From Polyangia bacterium (GTDB taxonomy: Bacteria; Myxococcota_A; Polyangia; Nannocystales; Nannocystaceae): DNA of 57,366 nt. Each line of letters begins with the position of its first letter. The first letter of the stretch is position 1. A program made the position numbers and the translations under genes. Shown here piece by piece: positions 32,221 to 38,760 of the stretch. The notes under the pieces were generated by a model that was not told the DNA's origin, did not search any database, and saw only the letters and a program-made list of their open reading frames with translations. The stretch is from the NCBI GenBank assembly GCA_030424595.1, contig JAUHWG010000044.1, positions 1 to 57,366 on the forward strand, given 5' to 3'.

Positions 32221-33936
32221 ATGCGATCTCGTCTTCTCCTCCTCTTGGCCGCGCTCCCGCTGATCGCGTGCGGCGATGACACGAGCGGCATGACCAGCGC
32301 GACGGGGGGGGCGACCGCGGGGGCGACGGGCACCACAGAGCCCTGCGTCGACGGCTACGAGGGCTGCCCGTGCACCGCCGACGGGCTCTGCCTCGGGGGT
32401 CTCGCCTGTGTCGCGGATGTGTGCAGCCAGGGGTCCGCGAGCGGCAGCGCGACCGCGAGCGAGAGCGACTCAGGCTCGGCCTCGGCCTCGGCGGGGAGCG
32501 GCTCCTCGGAGGCGACCTCGGCGACCGACACGACCGCGACGACCGACACGACCGCGACGACCGCGACGACCGCGACGACGGCGATGACTGGCGACGTCAC
32601 GGCGACCGACTCCGACTCGGAGACGATGACGGGGGGCACGATCTCCGGGACCGCGACGGACTCGGAGGGCACCGGGTCGACGACGGAGGGGGGCGGCACG
32701 GACTCGACCGGCGGCGAGCCTGTCTGCGGCGATGACAGCATCAACGGCGACGAGGAGTGCGACGGGGCGGACCTCGGCGGTGCGAGCTGCGTCGGCCTCG
32801 GCTACAAGGGCGGCAAGCTCGGCTGCACCGTCGACTGTGCGCTCGACGACGGGCAGTGCACCAACAGCCTCGCCTGCGGTGACGGCCTCGTGGTCCCAGG
32901 CGTGCTCTGCTACAAGCCTGCGGTCAAGGTAGGCGGCTCCTTCCTGGTCTGGCTCGCGACCGGCGACGTCGACGAGGACGGCCACCTCGACGTGCTCGGC
33001 GGCAGCGTTCAGGCCGGCCTGCGGGTCTACCTCGGCGATGGCAAGGGGGGGCTCAGCCCGCTCGCCTCGGACATGATCGATGTCGCGCCGCGGGTGGTCC
33101 TGGACCTCGATCACGACGAGCACCTCGACGTCATCGGCGATCGCTACGGCGACAAGATCGGCGTGGCCTACGGCGACGGCCTCGGCGGTTTCACCATGGG
33201 TGAGACCTACGACACCTTCTCGTCGGTGACCACGGTCGGCCTCGGCGATGTCAACGGCGACGGCTGGTCCGACATCGCCGTCGGCAACGCGGGCAACATC
33301 AACAAGGTGACCGTCCGCCTCGGCAAGCCGGGCGGTCTCTTCGGCCCGCAGGTCTCCTACGCCTCCCCCAAGGACGCCTACATCGTCGGCTTCCGCGACA
33401 TCGACCACGACGACAAGACGGATCTGTGGGCCTTCACGGGCTGGGGCGACTTCCTGGTCTTCAAGGGCGACGGCAACGGCGGCTTCGCGCTCCAGCCAGA
33501 CCAGCCGCAGCTCCCCGCCTCTGCGCCTCGCTTCGCCCTCGTCGACCACTTCAACGGCGACGACGACTACGACATCGCCCTCTTCGACAACGCCGGCGGC
33601 AACCTCCACGTCCGCCTCGGCGAGGCGATGGGCTACAGCGACATGCTCTACAGCTATCAGGTGGACGATATCTTCCCGTTCACCGGCGTCGCCGGCAATT
33701 TCGACGGCAACGACGATCTCGACCTCGCCGGCATGACCAACAGCGACGTGCTCGACGTCTTCCGCGGCGACGGCACAGGGCTCTTCTACGACGGCATGAA
33801 CCTGAACCCGGGCCTCTACGGCCGGGCCGTGACCGCCGGCGACTTCAACGAGGACGGGATCGACGACTTCGTCACCAGCCACGCCTATACGCTGACGAAG
33901 AACGTCGCGCTGAAGATCACCCTCTCGGATCCGTAG
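32221..33936 (+). CDS. FG-GAP repeat lipoprotein with low-complexity linker
   Basis: This 571-residue protein has a short signal peptide (RLLLLLAALPLIAC), a Cys-containing segment, then a ~110-residue Ser/Thr/Ala/Asp linker partly encoded by ACGACCGCG tandem repeats (TTATTDTTATTATT). A myxobacterial cysteine motif (CGDDSINGDEECDG) follows. The C-terminal ~350 residues are FG-GAP/VCBS propeller repeats with calcium motifs such as GDVDEDGHLDVL, GDVNGDGWSDIA and GNFDGNDDLDLA. It is a lipid-anchored surface protein. No enzyme motif is visible. Longer in-frame starts exist but add no signal-like sequence. Confidence 0.88.
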   Translation: MRSRLLLLLAALPLIACGDDTSGMTSATGGATAGATGTTEPCVDGYEGCPCTADGLCLGGLACVADVCSQGSASGSATASESDSGSASASAGSGSSEATSATDTTATTDTTATTATTATTAMTGDVTATDSDSETMTGGTISGTATDSEGTGSTTEGGGTDSTGGEPVCGDDSINGDEECDGADLGGASCVGLGYKGGKLGCTVDCALDDGQCTNSLACGDGLVVPGVLCYKPAVKVGGSFLVWLATGDVDEDGHLDVLGGSVQAGLRVYLGDGKGGLSPLASDMIDVAPRVVLDLDHDEHLDVIGDRYGDKIGVAYGDGLGGFTMGETYDTFSSVTTVGLGDVNGDGWSDIAVGNAGNINKVTVRLGKPGGLFGPQVSYASPKDAYIVGFRDIDHDDKTDLWAFTGWGDFLVFKGDGNGGFALQPDQPQLPASAPRFALVDHFNGDDDYDIALFDNAGGNLHVRLGEAMGYSDMLYSYQVDDIFPFTGVAGNFDGNDDLDLAGMTNSDVLDVFRGDGTGLFYDGMNLNPGLYGRAVTAGDFNEDGIDDFVTSHAYTLTKNVALKITLSDP

Positions 33937-33990
33937 GAGCCCGCGACGGGGTGTCGCCGCGCCAAGGGCAAGGCCAAGCCGGACGAGCTC

Positions 33991-34959
33991 CTACCGGGTC
34001 GAGAGGAGGAGGATGATGGCGATGATCGCGGCGATGAGGCCGATGACCGCGGCGATCCGGCCGATCGAGTAGGGCGCGTTGCCGACGACCAGCGAGGCGT
34101 CTTGACCGTTGACGACCGCGCGGTAGAGCTTGCCGTGATAGCGGTAGGCGAGGACGTAGGCGGGGAAGCCGAGGCGGTCGGAGCTCAGCCGCTTGGGCAG
34201 GACGGCGACCTTGAGCTTGCGCATCCGCGAGCCCGGGACCCAGTCCTTGGCCTGGGCGGTGGCGGCTCGGGTCAGGGTGTCGGCGATCGCCTTGCGGGCG
34301 GCGGAGCGCTGGACGTCAAAGCGCTCGATCAGGGTCCCGGGCTGCGGCTGTGGCGGGGGGCCCTGGGTCGCGAGCTGGTAGCCGCCGCTGATCGCCGTAC
34401 ACTCGTCGAGGCTCAGGCCGCGCGAGGCCGGGACCAGGATCCGCTGGAAGTGCACGTGCTGCTGTCCCGCGTGGGGGGCCCAGCGCGAGCGTCGCGAGCC
34501 GACCTCGGAGTCGGCCGCCCAGGAGACCAGCACCTCGGCGTCGAAGACCCAGCCGACCCACCACAGCGGCTTCAGCTCGCCGACAGTCGCGCTCGTCTGG
34601 AGATCCTTCGGCCGGAAGAAGCCGAGGGTGCCGAGCCACGCGCGCATGCCCTCGGTCGCCGCCTGCGAGTCGATCTGGAAGGGGAGGTAGGCGCCGGCCT
34701 CCTCGGCCGGATCCTCGGGCGACTCGACGTGCATGACCGAGTCGCAAAAGGAGCACTTCGGCGCCTGGGCCTTGACGTCGTAGGAGACCGCTGCGCCGCA
34801 GCCGTCGCAGCGGAGGAACTCGATCTTCTCGGCGCTCGTCCGTGACTCGACGACGGGCGTGGTGAGCCCGCAGACGGCGCAGCGCAGGTCGCCGTGCTCG
34901 ACCGGCGAGGAGCAGCGGTTGCAGGGGTCGAGCGCGGCGGGGCTAGCTGCGGGTTGCAA
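33991..34959 (-). CDS. Zinc-ribbon, C-terminally membrane-anchored protein (second of a pair)
   Basis: This 322-residue protein has an N-terminal double zinc ribbon (CNRC/CAVC and CDGC/CSFC). A ~200-residue soluble region contains a conserved-looking LVPASRGLSLDEC, and a single C-terminal hydrophobic segment (AAVIGLIAAIIAIILLL) acts as a tail anchor. The start appears to be TTG at 34959, preceded by GGGGGG; no ATG is available near. It overlaps the upstream gene by 17 bases. The upstream protein has the same layout and the motif IVVTASRGISNHEL, so the two are divergent paralogues and probably act as a heteromeric pair. Function unknown. Confidence 0.82.
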   Translation of the reverse strand: MQPAASPAALDPCNRCSSPVEHGDLRCAVCGLTTPVVESRTSAEKIEFLRCDGCGAAVSYDVKAQAPKCSFCDSVMHVESPEDPAEEAGAYLPFQIDSQAATEGMRAWLGTLGFFRPKDLQTSATVGELKPLWWVGWVFDAEVLVSWAADSEVGSRRSRWAPHAGQQHVHFQRILVPASRGLSLDECTAISGGYQLATQGPPPQPQPGTLIERFDVQRSAARKAIADTLTRAATAQAKDWVPGSRMRKLKVAVLPKRLSSDRLGFPAYVLAYRYHGKLYRAVVNGQDASLVVGNAPYSIGRIAAVIGLIAAIIAIILLLSTR

Positions 34960-35839
34960 GGTACCCCCCGATCGCGGCGAGGATGACGACGAGGATGATG
35001 ATCACGGTGATCTTGGTCCACGAGCGCGGCAGCTTGCTGTGGACCTTGGCGGTCTGGCCGTTGACGAGGATCCGGACGACCTCGTCGTCGCCGTAGCGGA
35101 CCGGGAGGACGTAGACCGGGACCAGGAGCAGCTCCTGCTCGATGTCGTTGAGGTGGGCCTGGACCTGGAGGTTGCGCTGCTTGTCGCCGGGGAGGTGGGC
35201 CGCGACCCGGCGCTGGATCTCGGTCATCGACTCGGAGACCGCGAGCTCGCGGCACTGCTCCGCGGGCAGCGACGCCTCCTCGGCGATCCAGCCGGAGAGC
35301 AGCCGCGGGGTGTAGCGGTGGAGGGCCCGCAGGTCGAAGGGCTCGACCCCCTCGAGCTCGTGGTTGCTGATCCCGCGCGAGGCGGTGACGACGATGTCGC
35401 TGACGTAGGCGGCGTAGCGCCCGGAGAGCGAGCGCCACTCGGTGCGGGTGCGGGTGCGGGTGACCGTCTGCCCCTTCGAGTTCGTCGTCGTGTAGGTCTC
35501 CGTGTAGTTCTCGCCGATCTGGGCGGTGTAGCTGGCGTCGGCCGCCGCGGAGAAGAGGTAGGAGGGCACGTAGATCCCGCGGATCGACTCGACCTTCGCC
35601 TTGCGCAGCGCCTCCGGGACGAACCAGCGCCTGCGGATCCATCGCCTCGCCTCCGCGAGCGCCCGCTCGTGGGGGACGACGAAGCCGAGGACGAAGAGGG
35701 GCGCCGGTCGTCCCGCCTCCAGCGGACGTTCGATCACCGCCGGCGAGGCGCAGTAGGGGCAGGCCGCGGTTCTCAGGTGAGCTTCGACCTGAACGAGGGA
35801 GCCGCACGACTCGCACGAGAATTCGCTGATCGCGCTCAC
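34943..35839 (-). CDS. Zinc-ribbon, C-terminally membrane-anchored protein (first of a pair)
   Basis: This 298-residue protein starts at GTG 35839. It has one four-cysteine zinc ribbon (CESC and CPYC), a middle domain with Thr-rich TETYTTTNSKGQTVTRTRTR, the block VTASRGISNHELEGVEPFDL, and a C-terminal membrane tail (VIIILVVILAAIGGYLA). The layout matches the next gene. Related zinc-ribbon proteins exist in many bacteria without assigned function, sometimes near membrane-integrity genes. Expected topology: soluble domain in the cytoplasm, anchored by the tail. Confidence 0.85.
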   Translation of the reverse strand: MSAISEFSCESCGSLVQVEAHLRTAACPYCASPAVIERPLEAGRPAPLFVLGFVVPHERALAEARRWIRRRWFVPEALRKAKVESIRGIYVPSYLFSAAADASYTAQIGENYTETYTTTNSKGQTVTRTRTRTEWRSLSGRYAAYVSDIVVTASRGISNHELEGVEPFDLRALHRYTPRLLSGWIAEEASLPAEQCRELAVSESMTEIQRRVAAHLPGDKQRNLQVQAHLNDIEQELLLVPVYVLPVRYGDDEVVRILVNGQTAKVHSKLPRSWTKITVIIILVVILAAIGGYLATRS

Positions 35840-35962
35840 GCTCGGCGTATCCTGCCACACTCCCCTGAGGCTGCGGGAGCGCCCGCGCGCAGCCAGACGG
35901 GTCCCACTGTGGATGGGCCCACGCGGAGGAGGCTCGGGCGCGCGGAGGTGGTAGGCTGCGCC

Positions 35963-36706
35963 ATGGCGGAGGAGCGTCGATACGACGACCGCGAGGTCGG
36001 GCTGATCCTCCAACGGGTCGCGGAGCTGCACGGGCGCGAGGGCGAGACCTCTGACGCCCACGCGATGACCCGCTCGGAGATCGAAGAGGTCGTCACCGAG
36101 CTCGGGATCTCGAAGGCGCTGGTCGCCCGGGCGGTCTCGGAGGTGTCGGTCCAGGACGTCCGCAACCAGTCGGTGTGGTGGCTCGGCGGCAAGACCGACG
36201 TGATGTTCGAGCAGTCGGTCCCGGGGACGATCGACGAGGCGAGCCTGACGCGGATGATCGAGGTGCTCCGCCGGACTCTCGGCGATCCCGGCGATCTCGT
36301 GACCGAGGGTCCGTCGCGGATCTGGTCGACGAGCTCGCGGACCAGCCGCAGGATCCACTTTAGCGTCGTCGAGCACGGCGAGGAGACCACCCTCCGCCTC
36401 GAAGAGCGGATGCCTGTCGACGCCCGGACTACGGTCGGCACGACCACCTTCGGCGCCGGATTCCTCGGCTTTCTCGGCATCCTCCCGCTCAAGGTGCTCT
36501 TCGGGAAGGCGGTCCTCCTCTTGGCGATGGGGCCGGTCACCGTCGCCGGAGCGACCGCGGGCTGGGTCGTCGGTCGGGCGCTGTGGCGACGACGGAGCGC
36601 TGAGCGGGAGTCGGCGCTTCACCGCGCCTTCGGCGAGATCCTGAGCATCGCCCTGGGCGCGAGCGCGGGGCCGAAGGCGCTGCCGAAGGCGCTGCCCGAG
36701 GGCTGA
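35963..36706 (+). CDS. Membrane protein with an N-terminal helical module
   Basis: This 247-residue protein begins RYDDREVGLILQRVAELHGR and continues to EIEEVVTELGISKALVARAV, an N-terminal helical module I recognise as recurring in bacterial membrane and kinase-associated proteins. A soluble beta-rich middle part follows, then two closely spaced hydrophobic segments (about 155-200, AGFLGFLGILPLKVLFG and VLLLAMGPVTVAGATAG). The C-terminus ends in a PKALPKALPEG repeat. No catalytic motif is seen. It is divergent from the zinc-ribbon pair with a 123-bp gap. Confidence 0.8.
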   Translation: MAEERRYDDREVGLILQRVAELHGREGETSDAHAMTRSEIEEVVTELGISKALVARAVSEVSVQDVRNQSVWWLGGKTDVMFEQSVPGTIDEASLTRMIEVLRRTLGDPGDLVTEGPSRIWSTSSRTSRRIHFSVVEHGEETTLRLEERMPVDARTTVGTTTFGAGFLGFLGILPLKVLFGKAVLLLAMGPVTVAGATAGWVVGRALWRRRSAERESALHRAFGEILSIALGASAGPKALPKALPEG

Positions 36707-37134
36707 GAGCGCCGCTGGCGAACCGCTGGCGAACCGCTGGCGAACCGCTGGTTCGCGCCGCAGCGGCGACGGTCGTCGGGGCCGATGCCGTTCGCGGCGT
36801 TGTTCGCCAACGTCGCCGATGTTCGCGGCGGCTGTCGCCGCAGGTCGTTCGCCGCGGTCGTTCGCCGCAGATGGTTCGCCGCGGTCGTTCGCCGCGGTCG
36901 TTCGCCGCGGTCGCCGCAGATGGTTCGCCGCAGATGGTTCACCGCAGATGGTTCGCCGCAGATGGTTCGCCGCAGATGGTTCACCGCAGATGGTTCACCG
37001 CAGATGGTTCGCCGCGGTCGTCACGCCGTCGCACCCTGACGCGGATGTCCTGCTCGGGCCGGGGCGCTTCGGGCTGGAGTCGCCGCGATCGTGTCAGTTG
37101 ACGTCTGGCATGCTTGTTGCTCAAGCTCGCGCCT
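36707..37134. repeat. Tandem-repeat-filled intergenic region
   Basis: About 430 bp without a gene. It starts with three copies of CTGGCGAACCG (about 36713-36748). From about 36846 to 37020 it holds a run of variants of GTTCGCCGCAGATG and GTTCGCCGCGGTC, with some GTTCACC units. The two runs are roughly inverse in sense (GGCGAAC versus GTTCGCC), so they could pair. Frames through it encode only repeated short peptides. The lipoprotein promoter probably lies at the right end. Confidence 0.75.
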
Positions 37135-38085
37135 ATGCGAGCGTTTGGCATATCCATCCTCCTCACCTTCCCCTGCGCGCTGATCCTCGGCGGTTGCGTC
37201 GGCGACGATCAAGGGAGCGCGAGCGATAGCGCTGCGTCGGCGTCGACCAGCGACGGGAGCTCGAGCACCGGCGCGACTTCGGACACGACCGAGGGGACGA
37301 GCGACGGGACCTCGGGGACGACGGGGACGACAGGGACGACCGCGGGGACGAGCGTCGGGACCACAGCGGGGACGAGCGAGGGGACGAGCGAGGGGACGAG
37401 CGAGGGGACGAGCGAGGGGACGACCGAGGGGACCACCGGCGGCGAGCTCTGCGACCCCGAGGAGGGGGTCTCCTTCGCCTTCCAGCTCCTCCCCGAGTCC
37501 GAGGACTTCGAGGACTTCGAGGTCGACTATCTCTGCACGGTCGTCGAGGTCAGCCCGAGCAAGGGTGGTGGCGTCGCCCTGGAGATGAGCTGCACGGACG
37601 GCGATGAGCTCGTCGCGCCGAACCCGATCCTCGAGGTCAAGGCCGAGCCCGCGACGGAGCTCGTCGCCTTCGCCAAGGGGATGGACGTCCGCCTGGTCTA
37701 CGGCGAGGTGCACCCGTGGTGGACCGAGCGTTGGGTGCGGATCGAGGCGCTCGGCAGCGGCGATATCCTGCTCGCGGGGGTCAACGGCAGCAGCCTGAGC
37801 CCGAACGACAAGACCGACGTCTTCGCGCCCTACGCGGTCTCCTTCACCGATGGCGTCTGCGCGGCGATGGACGTGGGCTGCGGGGACCAGCAGCGCCTGC
37901 AGATGAATTTCGTCGGGGAGGGGGGCGAGTGGCAGCTCCTCGACGACAGCTTCGACATCATCGCCGGTGACCCGGGGCTCTCGACGTGGATCGACGAGGC
38001 GACCGCCTACGTCGGCATGATCGACTGCAGCGACACCCCGCAGCGGTGGTTCACCCTCGGGATGGTCTTCGACGGTCAGGAATAG
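37135..38085 (+). CDS. Lipoprotein with Gly/Thr/Ser/Glu repeat linker
   Basis: This 316-residue protein has a signal peptide with lipobox LILGGC. Its ~90-residue linker is built of TSDGTSGTT and GTSEGTSEGTSEG repeats, the latter encoded by a perfect GGGACGAGCGAG 12-bp repeat. The ~210-residue C-terminal domain has four or five cysteines and mixed alpha/beta pattern; I do not recognise it. It belongs with the other Ser/Thr-linker lipoproteins of the window. Its stop lies about 30 bases from hairpin H1 of the putative RNA transcribed from the opposite strand, so the two transcripts converge. Confidence 0.85.
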   Translation: MRAFGISILLTFPCALILGGCVGDDQGSASDSAASASTSDGSSSTGATSDTTEGTSDGTSGTTGTTGTTAGTSVGTTAGTSEGTSEGTSEGTSEGTTEGTTGGELCDPEEGVSFAFQLLPESEDFEDFEVDYLCTVVEVSPSKGGGVALEMSCTDGDELVAPNPILEVKAEPATELVAFAKGMDVRLVYGEVHPWWTERWVRIEALGSGDILLAGVNGSSLSPNDKTDVFAPYAVSFTDGVCAAMDVGCGDQQRLQMNFVGEGGEWQLLDDSFDIIAGDPGLSTWIDEATAYVGMIDCSDTPQRWFTLGMVFDGQE

Positions 38086-38106
38086 CCGGTCGCCCGGCGG
38101 CAAGAC

Positions 38107-38184
38107 AAAAAGGATCCGAGGGGATAGGGGAGCTCCGCGGTGACCTCCCCAGGGCACCGCGGAGCTCGATCCTATCCCCCCGGA
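38107..38184 (-). terminator. Intrinsic terminator formed by hairpin H1
   Basis: On the minus strand the stem pairs 38184-38171 with 38128-38115 (one G-T pair) and 38167-38155 with 38142-38130 (perfect, 13 bp). Three bases later a T5 run (38111-38107) follows. On the plus strand no T-run follows, so termination is directed leftward. A second T5 run, at 38189-38185 between H2 and H1, could be an earlier stop point. Confidence 0.7.
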
Positions 38185-38386
38185 AAAAGGCGCGTCCGGA
38201 GCTGCGCCGGGCGACGAAGGGGATCCTCCCCGAGCCCCTTCGTCGTCGGCGGCGCAGCTCGGCCGCGGTAGGCCCGAGAACCACCGCAGCTCCCCGCTGC
38301 GGCGTGGTCCTCGGCGGTCTGAAGGGCCTCCCCAGCACCTTCAGACCGGACGCTGCGCTGGGTTGGGTGAGTGCGCGGCATCTGTC
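38107..38386 (-). ncRNA. Candidate sigma-54-dependent small RNA with four GGGGAG-loop hairpins
   Basis: In minus-strand order the predicted ~280-nt RNA has a ~38-nt leader and then four hairpins. H4 (38348-38315) has an 11-bp perfect stem. H3 (38314-38274) has an imperfect ~15-bp stem. H2 (38260-38199) has 10-bp and 11-bp stems around an internal loop. H1 (38184-38115) has a long stem including a perfect 13-bp part. The loops read TGCTGGGGAGGC, GGGGA, CTCGGGGAGGAT and CCCTGGGGAGGT, so every apex shows GGGGA[G/GG]. H1 is followed by TCCTTTTTG. Repeated GGA loops recall CsrA-titrating RNAs, and GGAGG is Shine-Dalgarno-like; function is inference. A sigma-54 site sits at the right distance upstream. 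Confidence 0.6.
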
Positions 38387-38396
38387 TTGTCTATTG

Positions 38397-38413
38397 AGCA
38401 ATGACCGTGCCAA
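38397..38413 (-). promoter_or_regulatory. Sigma-54 (-24/-12) promoter with consensus sequence
   Basis: The minus strand reads TTGGCACGGTCATTGCT, matching the published sigma-54 consensus YTGGCACGRNNNTTGCW at every fixed position, with GG and GC separated by exactly ten bases. Transcription should start about a dozen bases downstream, near 38386, and run through the hairpin array. Confidence 0.75.
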
Positions 38414-38760
38414 CCCTCAACACCCCCGTAGGAGGCTCTCTGCGTCGTTCTCTCGCCGCGGGCGCGCGCGATCGCCCTGTGCGCACGCCCGTCGGCGACC
38501 GCACACGTGCGCACGCTCAGGGAGAAGCGCACAGAGCGATCGCGCAGAGACCACGAAAGGGCGCCGAGACGCGCGCGTGCCGAGACCACGCACGGGGCCG
38601 AGACCACGCACGGGCCGCGACCACGCACGGGGGCCGAGACCACGCAAGGGCGCCGAGACGCGCGCGTGCCGAGACCACGCACGGGGCCGAGACCACGCAC
38701 GGGCCGAGGCCACGTGCACTCGCTCGGCACGACGGGGTGGGCGTGGCTCCGACTCGGTCG
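38414..38760. promoter_or_regulatory. Iterated repeats upstream of the sigma-54 promoter, enhancer candidates
   Basis: From about 38543 to 38715 there are roughly ten units of about 17 bp, most reading CCGAGACCACGCACGGG on the plus strand. A longer block (about 38550-38617) recurs almost exactly at 38639-38706. Between these and the promoter, GCGCGATCGCCCTGTGCGC (38466-38484) is matched by GCGCACAGAGCGATCGCGC (38527-38545), an inverted repeat with one mismatch. Distances of about 80-330 bp upstream of the start site suit enhancer-binding sites. There is no gene here. Confidence 0.55.

Noticed and set aside
36846..37020. Repeat array considered as CRISPR
   Set aside because: Units are 13-14 bp, directly adjacent, without unique spacers or cas genes.
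38115..38348. Hairpin array read as plus-strand 3' UTR of the lipoprotein gene
   Set aside because: No T-tract follows on the plus strand, while the minus strand has both a promoter and a T5 after the last stem. It remains possible and is named as a refuting outcome.
38550..38706. Second repeat array considered as CRISPR
   Set aside because: Units of about 17 bp are contiguous and part of a larger duplication; no spacers.
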